Source: Alviniconcha marisindica (taxonomy: Eukaryota > Mollusca > Gastropoda > Provannidae). From it: a DNA stretch of 64,000 nt. Within the stretch, counting starts at the first letter, position 1. The number at the start of each line of letters is the position of its first letter. Positions 11,218 to 23,353 of this stretch are shown piece after piece. The translations under genes and the position numbers were made by a program. Location: the NCBI GenBank assembly GCA_018857735.1, contig JABMCL010000027.1, positions 93,501 to 157,500 of the forward strand. The letters are read 5' to 3'. The notes under the pieces are model-generated. The model was not told where the DNA came from and ran no database searches. It saw only the letters and a list, made by a program, of their open reading frames with translations.

Positions 11218-12374
11218 AAGTGTACGGTTCCATTAACAATGACAATGTGGATTTGACAGATTCAAGCGAATATATATATATATATCATGCACACAAACAC
11301 CACACACACTTTGATCTTTATACCCAGATGAAGACCTCAGCAGCCAGCTAGTCACTATGCACCCTCCCAGCGTGCTGGCGATTACGATTTGATAGTGCTT
11401 TCTTTCTTTTATTCCTAAGCATGATTTTATTTTTTCGTCTGTTCACAACGACGCCCATTCACTAGTGATTTGAACGGTTTGCTACAACTATTAACAGCAA
11501 CCAAAAAATTATTCACACACAACCTTTCAAATCTTTTTCCCTCTGATACGTTTATTTTGCACAGGAAAATGAAATAGCTTGACAATGTTTTTACCTCCAT
11601 CATCTGCTAGGAAATATCTGTATTCAATTAATCATAAAAAATATGTAGATATGAACGTATTTATGCATTGATTTATGTCTCATCTCGTCTACGCCTTCCG
11701 GTTTTATTCATGTGCGTTATACACTGATGTATTCTTTCCTCTGTGACACCCCTCAACCTATTTTTGGTTTACAGCGGTAGGACAGCACCAAGGTCAGCTT
11801 AGCAACATGGAGACAGCATTGTTTGAGCAAAAGGGTGTTAAACGCGATATTAGCACAGAGCTGAATCGGCAACACGGCAAAATGCGACTTGAAACAGAGG
11901 GCACCATATACAACTGACAGTAAAGAAATAAACATATTCTTGAGCGAAGACACCAATGTACACAACATAAGGACAACACAAACAGAAAGATAGAAAACTG
12001 GCACCACAGACAACTTTAACAAGCATATTGATGGACACACTCTCTCCCTCTTCCTTCATGTTGACCCATACACAACATACTTTGTATCATGGGGAAAAGT
12101 CAGCTGCTCATAACAGACTATATACACATCCTTAGTTGCATCGATTCAGTTCGTGCTCTTCTCTTGCCCCTCGACCGCCCAGTATATAATTAGGCCTATT
12201 CTCTATAGGCTCTCGGCTATATTCCTATTAAGACCCTTGGCTGCATCATTTCAAGCCATTTCTCCTGCCCAGCCAACAGCCAGTTCAGTACTCTTGGAAA
12301 CTCCGCAGACAACCCCCCCCCCCCAACCCCCACCCCGCCCAGTCTTGTATACGAACACGCCCACATACAACAGT

Positions 12375-12745
12375 GACATTTCAGGCTGCAGTATGGAAAT
12401 CATAAATGATTCCATACAGCAGCATGAGAATCATGAATGACTGAAGGCCGCAGTATGTGAATCGTGATCGACTCCAGATACTAGCACAGTCATGAATAAC
12501 TCCATACAGCAGCGCTGGAATCATGAATGATTCCACAGCAAATATACGAAACAGGAACGATCAAAGACAATATTACGGGAATCACAGATAATTCCAGACA
12601 CTAGTATGTGAGCCATGAATGATTCCAAACAGCAGCAAGGGAATCATAAATGATGCCAGAAAGCGGTTGCCGGAATCATAAATGATTCCAGAAAACGGTT
12701 TAGAAATCATGAATGATTCCAACAGCAGCATGATATGAACAATTC
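12375..12745. repeat. AATCATGAATGATTCCA minisatellite, degenerate
   Basis: The palindromic core AATCATGAATGATT (or AATCATAAATGATT) followed by CCA and AGCAGCATG-like spacers recurs about nine times at 30-45 bp spacing. Each core can form a small hairpin. Confidence 0.75.
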
Positions 12746-14089
12746 AAACAAGGTGGGTTAAAAACGAGCTTTCCATCCGAAGCAATAGGATGGATCTTAA
12801 AAATCACTAGGACAGCGGTGGTAACACGTTGCTTAATTTCTGGTGGCATGTTGTGCACAGGTCACCAGCAAAGTATCGAGGGTGTGTGACCACTGACATC
12901 CGCTAGCAGTCACATAGCAAGTCTGGTCCGCAAAAGAGCTTTAAGGGCAAAGCTCCAACCGGTCCAACCAAGAACACTCGATTCACTGACTGGGCCGATC
13001 TATTTGCAACTTTGATAAGCACATAGTTAAATGGTCCATTCAATGGCGGTCTTCGCGAACACAATGCTGAATGGTCCAACCATCAAATAGCTAGCCTACG
13101 CATAAGCACAACTCTTCACCCACCGTGGTAACCCCTCACTATTCCATACAACAATTTCGACAATAACTGGCAATGCATCATTCAGTTAACACCTGATTAA
13201 TGCACTCTGCGTGTGGGTGCAAAGAAGCGTGCTAGCTGTGACTGGACCACAAAGTTTCTTTTAATGTGGCAGTGCAGTGTTTCTCATCACACAAATCTGT
13301 GCAAGCACACACTCCGCAAGAGTTTTTCACGGCAACAAAGACTATACATGCACAAGAATCAGAGTCAAAACATCGTGTAATGGCCGTATTGGACCTCGCT
13401 GGACACGCTTGTTGAGCACGAAGGGTTGAAGAAAGCCAGGACGCAGGCAGTCTGTATGAGCAGGTACCGGAGCTTCAAAACAGCATGTCACAGCCAGCTA
13501 AAAGGAAACGTACAGTTTTGTCTATTTCCCCCTACGAGTCATACCCGTCCTTCAAGTTCCATGTCCACAAATGTACGCTGCGTAGCTTCCCCGACGAGAT
13601 GGCCGTGGTCTTTAGTACTCGCGTGGTGAAGCGATGAGACCTTGATGTGATCCAATATTAACTACACGCCGGGAGAACTGACGTGGCTGATGAAGACGTA
13701 CCTGGTGTCAAAATACAGCACTAGACACAGCTGTCATCAGAATCCTCTGCAGTAACGACCGACTGAGCATCTTTCATGCCTCCCACCCATCTCTAAAACT
13801 GATGGGTAAATTGCATAAAATATAATCTAAAAACAAAAAAGCAACAACACCACACATCTGATAGGGAATGGCAAGATGCAACAGATGCCTGCAATTGTCT
13901 ACGACAATGAAGATTTAAACAGATAAATTACAACAGTGGAACACTGAAACATAATCGTTTGTTCCTTCAGTGAAATTGTGGTTGCTGTTTTTTTGTTTTT
14001 CCCTCTTTCTCTTAATGTGATCGCTACACAGACGTGCACGTTTCGTACGTTTGGGGTGAGCATAATATCAGCACGTTGATGACGATCGA

Positions 14090-14640
14090 ATAATGGGTTT
14101 GTGAGGCAGATGGTCAACGTACGCTGTTCTGACGAGACAGACACTGAACTTGAAGTGTTATGGCGAGACATAAGTTCAACTTGACGCATTTTGGAGAAAT
14201 AAACGTTCAGCCTTGAGTGTTCTGGGGAGACATACGATCAACTTGAAGTGTTCTGATGAGACAGACGTTCCATCTGAAGAATTATGGCCTGATACGATCC
14301 ACTTGAAGTGTTTTGACGAGACAAGTGTTCGACCTGAAGAATTAAGGAGAAATACGATCCACTTGAAGTGTTCTGATGAGACAGACGTTCCATCTGAAGA
14401 AGTATGGCGAGATAGATCCACTTGAAATGTTCTGACGAGACAGACCCTTAATCAGCTTTATATTTTGAAGGGACAATGTGAGACATTCCATGTGAGACAG
14501 ACGTTCAATTTAGTGTTCTGACGACCTAAACGTTCAACTTGAAATATTCTGGCGAGACAGACGTTCAGCTTGACCTTTTCTGCCAAGACAGCCATTCATC
14601 TTGAAGTTTTTTGGTGAGACAGGCGTTCAGCTAGGCATGT
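14090..14640. repeat. ACTTGAAGTGTTCTG/GAGACAGACGTTC minisatellite
   Basis: Units combining TTCTGAYGAGACAGACGTTC and ACTTGAAGTG recur about 13 times. Three better-conserved copies lie at about 14285-14440. Long frames on both strands (for example SSDGTSVSSEHFK-like) come from the repeat. A poly-G tract follows at about 14676-14709. Confidence 0.8.
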
Positions 14641-14679
14641 ATAAACAAGCTGTCACAGAAACTGAGATGTCGCGGGGGT

Positions 14680-14710
<31 letters not shown>

Positions 14711-15896
14711 TGAGATACTGAAGCAGGAAAAAGGGGTCAACAGGCAGAGTGGGAAGAGGGTATTTGAACTATTGAGCCAGAGGAGCGAAGGAAGGAGATA
14801 AAGATAGCATAAAGGTTGCTGGACTTGTTCAATGGAAGCCGCACTGCCCTGAGTCAGAGGGTTTGAGATCCGTCCTAACAACATAAGTACACAAGACCGT
14901 ATAATCGCTGCCCTGAGTCAGAAAGGTCGTAAACAATACAATCACGTTGCCAAGATGGAACTACTGTGGTCTGGTCAGGTCAGGTCTTCACAGCACAACC
15001 ACTGGCCCCGAGACAGAAAAGAAAGAAAAAAAAGGTCGGAACTCCGTCGTGATCATGTACCCAAAACGGTACAAAAGAGGTCAGGTCAGGTTACCACAAT
15101 CACTGCCCTGAGTGAGAAGGGTGGTGTGGGAGATCTGGGCTAACGGCACACTAAAGCTTAGGCTAAGTGTGGTGTGTATAACCACCAGAACGGAGCCCCG
15201 TTCTACTGATACAGATGTCTATTTGCCACATCATAATGTTCTGGCTAGCAGCTAGACTACATCACATAAACATTAACAGCTACAGATGTGGCGAACCACC
15301 ACAAGCCCCTGTGATAGAACAATGCACCTTTTCTTCAGAACTCAGTATCCCAATAACACGAAACTGTGTAGCGTTCTGAAATAAGATTAAAAAACACAGC
15401 AAAGGTCGTTCGTTTTTTTCTAAACATTCGTGTGTTTCTGTGCGGGAACCTCAGCTGAGTTCTCCGGAACACCATCCCTCTCCAACACCGAGCACCTTCC
15501 GTATTAAATACGTATGGCCGTCCACTAATGGCAAGTTCTGCTGCAATGAACCTAAACAGTGTCAAATTTCCCATCACAGTTGCATAGTTCCAATAGACAC
15601 AGAGGTATCAATTTAAAACTGCTGCAATGGCACATGACAGCTGTCAGTTAATACTCGAAGGGTAATAAACTGAAGTCCTCTCAAACGCAAATGGTAAAGT
15701 ACGGATGGAAGAAGAAGACAGGCCAACTGTTTGAGAAGAAAGCAAAAACGACCGTGTTCTATTCAAAGTGAAGAAAGCTACAACGACCGAACTGTCTGAG
15801 AAGAAGAAAGCTACAACCACCGGCTAAGTGTCAGAGAACCTGTCATCGTGTGATAAAAGCGCGACAGAGAAGTTGAACTGACTGATGGAGGATTGA

Positions 15897-16065
15897 CACA
15901 CAGGGAGATGATTGGGGGCTGGCTGGCTGGGAGCAGGGAGGTGATTGGGAGCTGGTTGGCTGGGAACAGGGAGATGATTGGGGGCTGGCTAGTCGGGAAC
16001 AGGGAGATGATTAGGGGCTGGCTGGCTGGGAACAGGGAGGTGGCTGGGGGCTGGCTGGCTGTGGC
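15897..16065. repeat. 33-bp minisatellite, about 5 units
   Basis: Units of the form GAGATGATTGGGGGCTGGCTGGCTGGGAACAGG. The short plus-strand frame across it (repeating REMIGGWLAGN) is a repeat artefact. Confidence 0.85.
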
Positions 16066-16121
16066 CGCGGTGTAGACAAGGGGTCGAGATTACGGGGCAA
16101 AGACGGCGACAGGACACTCTG

Positions 16122-16750
16122 TTACCTAGACGGACCCCGGGGCACGATGGACAGAGGAGTGTAGGCCTGAGCAGTGTCCCAGAACACCGACCTGCTGTTC
16201 CTCTGCCCGGCCCCTCCCCCGGTCGCAGCCCCGGCGGACAGCGACAGCGACAGCGACAACCTGGGCGGGAGGTCGCGAACGTTCTTCTTCCTCCCCCCGA
16301 CCATGTAGCGCCGGAGCTTGGGCAAAGGGTTGTTGGGCGCGGGGCTGGCGCCGGAATGGGGCGGGGCCCGGATCCCCCCCTCCGTGTAGCGGAGCAGCAT
16401 CTTCTCGCACACGGTGAGGGGCGGGGACACGACCCCTTGGATGGGCAGGCCCACAGCGGGGCCCGCCGGGTACACGTGGCCCGCGCACGACGGGGATTGA
16501 CGGGGGGAGAGGCCGCGGGGAGAGTGCTTGGGGGGCATGACGAGGCTGTGGCTGGAGCGGGGGCGGACGGGGGTGCGGCGGGAGGGGAGGGCCCCGGTGG
16601 CGGGGCTCGCGTCGCAGTCCATGGCCACGATGAGCGAGTCCTGCTGGCAGCGGCAGCTGGGGTTGCTGACCTGCAGGTGGAGGTTCATGCCGGACCCGCA
16701 CTCGCTGCACGTGCGCCTCCACGCATTCTCCGACAGCGCGCTCATGCGAC
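16122..16750 (-). CDS. GC-rich coding exon of unknown gene, possibly 3-prime exon of the glycylase
   Basis: A minus-strand frame of about 209 codons follows acceptor CCCTGCAG|GTCGCATG and ends at TAA 16122-16124; an AG|GTAACA donor overlaps the stop. It is strikingly GC-rich for the window. It encodes a Cys-containing start (TCSECGSGMN, SCRCQQD), Pro/Ser-rich sequence, then NPLPKLRRYMVGGRKKN, a Ser-Leu repeat and an AGAATGGGAG-like low-complexity stretch. It enters in phase 1. It could be an alternative last exon of the glycylase gene or the end of a separate gene whose other exons I could not find. No domain is recognised. Confidence 0.5.
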
Positions 16751-16865
16751 CTGCAGGGACCAGACACACGGGCACACAGGGATTAGTAACAAGATGCTGC
16801 AGGACAGGTGCAGGTTAGACACTCACACCAAACCACAACACAAACACGCACACGGTAACATACAC

Positions 16866-16888
16866 CAACTCTGTAACACACACACACA

Positions 16889-16961
<73 letters not shown>
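16866..16961. repeat. (CA)n microsatellite
   Basis: CA array with two interruptions (CACT) near the left end. Confidence 0.93.
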
Positions 16962-16963
<2 letters not shown>

Positions 16964-17436
16964 CACCACCCTTCAAATCTCTGAGTCACAGAAGCATATC
17001 CGATATTGCAGAAGAAAGAAAACAAATGGCATTTCACTGAAGAACTGCTTTGACATGGCTATACATGTGCATTTTGCCTGCTGGCATGTCACTATTAGCA
17101 TAGCTTAATTCAACACCTAACCCGAACATGGCGAATATTTATACAGGAGGGGGGTATGTCATTATACAATGAAATACACAGCACATGTTGACCATCGCAT
17201 GTATTGCTTAGCTGTTAGTACAATTTCAGTTTATGTGCATACATAACATAGGCCAAATTGTATTACCATTGGATAATAATGGGGCTCAATGAGGAGTTAA
17301 ACTTCTCCCAAGGAATAGAATTCAACCAATATAGTAAATTAATCTGATTTATTTGTTTCTGGCTTTTGAAGCACAGGCACATGCCAACTGCCAATATCTG
17401 AAATTCTAGTAGTCAATACTACCACCCTTATGTAGC

Positions 17437-17581
<145 letters not shown>

Positions 17582-18829
17582 ACAGAGACAGTGGAAAAAT
17601 TGGAGCAAATGACTAACTGACTGCAAAAAATGGATCTAATATATCAACAGTATACTGGGTAACAATATACAAACTGATAAACAAAGGAGCAAAATTCATG
17701 TTGTGATTTCACACAGGTGTCTATACATTATTACTATTAGCTGAGTAGTTCCTTTCTTACACCTTGCACTCGCTTCTACAACAATACCACACAGAATCAA
17801 GTACCAAGTAAAACAAAGCAAACGTGTAGCGTGCTCGTGTGTGAATTGACACTGAAATGATGCCTGTGAACTCTGAAGTCATAATGTGCACCAAAGACTG
17901 TGTGATGCCCAAAGCATTTGAAATCAGATTAACACCAGTCTAAAGATGTATACATAACAGAATCCGGGGGAAGGTAATAACAGAACACTGAAGCACCATG
18001 CAAGTAAAGTGTTTGTTGTTAATGTCTTCAGTTAGAGCATGCATGTTAAATCACTTGACTACTGTGGTAAAAAAAGAAAGAAAAAAAGAAACAAAGACAG
18101 AAAGGAAGATAGAGCAATTCTCTTCTCCACAAAAAAGGGTTGTTGATACAGATCAAATCAGATCTCATGCATGAAAACTGTACTTTCGTGGATCAGCCTC
18201 TAAAGCATTCACCAAGAAAATGAGCATACATATCTCAAACTACATGGGTCTGTTGACATACAAAACATAAAACAAAATCATTGTGATTGTGAGCAAGTAC
18301 CAAAACGTGTGCACCATGTTCTTTCCCAGCCCCACATAATCGTCAAACAGCTTATTACAATATGCATATGTTCCTCAACAGGTAAAGATACAATGGCAAA
18401 CATTATTAGGCATTAATTTTGAACTCAGCTGGATTGTTCTTTAGACAGTCAACTTGATCTGTGACGTGATGTCTAGCCAGAACTAGTTTCACTACAGCAA
18501 TGGGCTTCCTTTCTTTTGAACGGCCAAACAGCAATACATTATGCTCAAACTGTTCTTTTTACTTTCTGAAAGGACAGTACTTTTTTCGATATGAAATGAT
18601 GAATGACTTCACATTTGATAATTCAAAACAATATAAACTGGCATGATGTGTGTGTGTCTTTGTAGTCTCACTGGAGCACTGCTCTGATCACATGGTCCAT
18701 ATAGAATCATCTTTGATTGTTTACAAAGTGTTGGTAATGATCTACTTCTTGATGTTCAGCATATAATTTTGTATTGGTGTCTGGAGCATTCCTCCACAAA
18801 CAGCAAAATTATGTGCACATTCTTGGCAG

Positions 18830-18981
<152 letters not shown>

Positions 18982-19341
18982 GGCTGCGTGTGTATGCATG
19001 TATGCCTGTGGAAGTGAGTGTGTGTGCTTGCATATGTGGTTGTGTACATATGTGTGAGTTTGCATGTGCGTGTGTGAATACCTACACAACCATGTAGGCT
19101 GACTGCTGAGCAAAGTGTACATTCTCCTTGGGCCTGCTGATGGTCATAATTATTGTGGGTGCTCGGAAAAGAGAGTCAAATTCGCTTTTCTATATGCAAC
19201 ATCACAACATCAAGGCAGTTTTATGAGAACTGTTGCAATCATCAGCATCAACTTAATTACCATAGGGCAATGTTCTGCAGTGTTTAGCTATGCTCTTTTT
19301 ATTTAATAGTTTATACACACACAAAGTTATATATATATATG

Positions 19342-19342
<1 letters not shown>

Positions 19343-19384
<42 letters not shown>

Positions 19385-19398
19385 ATGGGGGGGAGGAG

Positions 19399-19476
<78 letters not shown>
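19343..19476. repeat. (GT)n, poly-G and (GA)n compound
   Basis: GT array, then GGGGGGGAGGAGG, then a GA array with one interruption. A G-rich stretch (GGGGGGTGGG units) lies just beyond at about 19559-19590. Confidence 0.93.
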
Positions 19477-19479
<3 letters not shown>

Positions 19480-20068
19480 ATTTGAAGTTAATAGTCAGAC
19501 ACTTCTATTAAACTATTAAACATCAGTTCATATAATGCATGAATTTCAGAGAGGGAATTGGGGGGGTGGGGGGGTGGGGGGTGGGGGGGCAACTATTCAT
19601 TTTCATACCATCTGTTTGCCTTTTTTTCTCTCTTTTTTTTGCACACATTTGACACTTTTGCACACACAGTTCTGTCCGTACATATAAATTTACAGTTCAT
19701 GCAAAGCTCAAACTCATGCACATCATTCTTCCAACATTTTCACTGACAGTGATGATAAATAGCTATTTAAAGACTGCAATGAGTGAACAACAAGATCTCA
19801 ATGCTGTGTGGATCTGCACATAGCCTCTACACCCATCTAGGTGAGCACAACAACTTGAGTCAATTGACTGTCCCTCAGTGGGATGCTGTGGTCAAAAATT
19901 CCAAGGTGGGTGTGGGTGCAGAGGTGAAAGACGGAGTATATACATGTACATATATATGCAGTGAAGAGAAAGTTTACCCTTCCATAAATATGAATTAAAC
20001 GAGCAGCTGGACAAAAAGAAAAAAAAAGCAGGAGTTGAAGGTGGTTAGAAAAGGAGTGCATGAGGATG

Positions 20069-20069
<1 letters not shown>

Positions 20070-20144
<75 letters not shown>
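20070..20144. repeat. (GT)n microsatellite
   Basis: Uninterrupted GT array of about 75 bp. Confidence 0.95.
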
Positions 20145-20147
<3 letters not shown>

Positions 20148-21429
20148 TTATGTGCCTGTGCATGTTCATGTGTGCATGCATACAAATATATACAATTGCA
20201 ATGAATACCAATACATACTTATGTATAAATAAAATTTTAAAACCCCCACTCCCTTCAGAATAATACAAATTAAAAACCTTGTTCTATTATCAAGAGTATC
20301 TGAAACAGGATGAGACACATATTTACAACAAACAAAATACTTGCAAAATATCTGGCATAAAAATTACACATGACAATACTTCTGGCAAAAATATTTATAT
20401 GGTTCTGCCAAATAATATTATTTACACACCAAATGCCCATCACCATAAGCCAAGCAATTACAACTATATCACATAGAAGCTGCAACTAGCTGCTTAAAGA
20501 AGCACAAAACTGAAAGAAGAAGAAATCAACCTGGCCAAACAAAGAAACAAAACAAAAATATAAACAAATCAAAAGGAGAAGGAGAAAAGAAAAGGAGAAA
20601 AACAAAAGCAGTTTGAACTCATCATGTTCTGATTCTTATCTGGTCAACTTTGTCATCAACCTTCAAAGCAACATCATTGACAGGTAGCACACGAAGACTG
20701 GTTGCATTTATTAATTAATTCATTGATTTGTTTTAGTTTTTACTCTGCTTAGCTGTTCACATTCACTGTCATCAATGTATTGTCCAAGACAACACGGGCT
20801 CCTGATGGATTGTGTTTTATACATACAAGTGACAACCACCTCAGCGAAATCTAACCTTGTGTTATAGAACTTGGCACAGCTGAATGAATGTTTGCTGTCA
20901 GCACAATATGAAATTCATAAGGTATGATAATGAAACTAAATGCAGTTTGGTGAAATGAGGTTGCCACAGAAGGATGAGTTACCTACTACAAAGCACAATA
21001 GTAATGACTGACTGATGAAAGTTGAAGGAAACAAATCCAATATTAGTTTAGAAGAACTGGACAGCACCAAGATAAAAACCACTGTTTTAAGCAATGATCA
21101 AATTTGGAAATGATGAATTCTAACAGACTGGCGAATTAACAGAATGTTATGGCATAATGTTAGCAGCTGGTACATCTGGGTTGGAGCATGAAAGGTGAAA
21201 TGTGGGCCAATGCACAGGATTTTGTTAGCAAAGCTGGCAGATACTGCACAAGTCAACATAAGCCTGGACTGACATGTGAGAAGAAAAGAAACAAGCATGA
21301 CCACCAGGTTACAGCTGTAAAGTCCAAGCAAGACACAGTTAGGACAAGATCCATTTAATGGAGTGACTGAAGTGACCATGCCTGTGATGAGGGGCTACAG
21401 AATACACCCACAAATGGGAATGCATGAGG

Positions 21430-21860
21430 CATAATCAAAACTCCCAAGAAGATGGGTGAAAACCCCCAAAGCAGAAATAATACATTAGGAAGTGACCAAG
21501 AAGTAGCCAAAACTGCCAACATGACTTAAATTCCCCCAAAGCAGAAAGAAAATTACAGGAGGTGATCATAACTCCCAAGGTGGCTGGAATCCACAAATGC
21601 AGTGTGAACATTGGGCACATACACCAACAGGAAATGATCAGAACTTCCATGTGGATGGAATCCACAAAAACAATATAAACAGTGGGCACACACATCAACA
21701 GGAAATGATCAGAACTCCCATGTAGATGGAATCCACAAAAACAATATAAACAGTGGGCACACACATCAACAGGAAATGATCAGAACTCCCATGTAGATGG
21801 AATCCACAAAAACAATATAAACAGTGGGCACATACACAAACAGGAAATGATCAGAACTCT
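21430..21860. repeat. ~71-bp minisatellite, 3-4 good and 2-3 decayed units
   Basis: Units run ACAGGAAATGATCAGAACTC, CCATGTAGATGGAATCCACA, AAAACAATATAAACAGTGGG, CACACACATC. The units at about 21630-21850 are nearly identical, while those further left are degenerate. Minus-strand frames such as VYIVFVDSIHMEVLIISC derive from it. Confidence 0.85.
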
Positions 21861-23030
21861 CAAGAATCTCTGAAAGCATAGCACATGACAAGAACTAATC
21901 TTGTGATGCTTTGAGAAAACTGGGCAAAGCAAAAACAACAACAACAAAAACCACACAACAGCATTTCTTCCCTCAGAACAAGTCAAAATTACTGGAGAAC
22001 CTGTTTTACCCATAATGACTCTGTGATGAAGACAAAAGTCTGAAAAGGCATCTGAATGCTTGAAACTGCTAAAGCAAAGTATGAAACCAGCATCATTTTC
22101 TTGTTGAAAGGACAATTCATCTGTTGTATATTGTTAGTGGTCATATATATATATACATATTCTTGAATCCTTTGCTAATTTTTCTCACTTAAAGTTGAAA
22201 CTGTCAGAGAATGTTTGTTGCAAAACCCATTGTGTTTGTGTAGATCAGAAAAGAGCACTATATAAAAGTTATTAATACTATGTGTTCAAATAGTGTTATC
22301 CTAAAAGGAAAACAGTTTGTAACAATGGTACTTCCACAGCCTGCAACTAGCTATTTCTGGATTCCTGATACTGTATTTGAACACATGTAGAAAATCAATC
22401 ATTTTTACACCTGAATATGGTCCAAATGTCATTTTTGAGAAACTCCACAAGTTCAAGAATAAACCAGCATCACTGCTTGTGCATAAAGGTTTGAGAATTG
22501 TGGATCAGAACTTGCCAGGTTATCTGGCCAAAGAAAACAGAAGCATTGCCACAATCGACCTGGCTGACTTTACCCCAAGCACAGGCATGCACAGAATGAA
22601 GTCACTATGGTTGGTAAGAAAAGAATGTCTCCGTATGATGCAGAGACCCTGGCCACACAGAGAAGGCCAAAGGGGGGAACAAAAAGGAGATTAATGAAGC
22701 AAAACAAGAATCCCATCACTTCAAAGAGGGCACCACTAGTAGAAGTAGGGAACTGTTCAGAGGACTAAACTTGTTTTCAAGTAATATTGGGGGTCATATC
22801 ACACTATACCATCAAATCACAGCACACCAGGCAGACACCCTGATCCAATGGAGCAGGTGCCTTGGGCACACAAGAAAAAGTGTGATCGCTCCACCAAAGC
22901 ACAGAAAACCCCAACAGCAGGAGAGAAGACGGGCAGTGTTAAACCAGGGGGTCAAAGCAGCTGCATCCGGCAGCAGAGTGAGCAACCTATAACCCACCAG
23001 TCGTCCAGAGTTATCCAGGCTGTGTGAGAG

Positions 23031-23353
23031 TGGTACCCATTGCCGACTGGCGCTACAAGCAAGGTCAGGTGATGTCACAGCGACGTTGGTGAGTCTCGGA
23101 GGAGGAGGAGTCGGAGAGGCAGAAGGTGGGATGGGCAGAACCTGATGATACCTTTGCACATCAAAATGGTCTACCTGTGGCCGTGAATGCCTGGGTGGGC
23201 TGGTGTCCAGGGCAGGGTTAATGATGTGCACCTTAACGGGTGGTAGTTTGCGAATGGCCCCCTTGACGTAAGGTGAGAGTTTAGGGGGCGGGACCTTGAG
23301 GGAACGCGAGGCGCCCCCGAAGTAGGTTGGTTTCCGCCAACGACGTTTCTTGC
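23031..23353 (-). CDS. Possible alternative coding exon, glycylase C-terminal region or unknown gene
   Basis: After acceptor CATCTCAG|GC (phase 1) a minus-strand frame runs well past 23031 with GC-rich, coding-like composition. It begins GKKRRWRKPTYFGG and continues with KLSPYVKGAIRKLPPVKVH and a Pro-rich segment (PIPPSASPTPPPP). The best internal donors are CAAAG|GTATC (exon end 23152, phase 2) and CACAG|GTAGAC (phase 0). A possible phase-1 partner is GATG|GTAAAA inside the last glycylase exon. The frame remains open to about 22812, but the last part looks non-coding. The exon is credible but its gene and 3-prime boundary are unresolved. Confidence 0.45.

Noticed and set aside
16356..17108. 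250-codon plus-strand frame
   Set aside because: It is antisense to the GC-rich minus-strand exon and then runs into a CA array; composition is that of a shadow frame.
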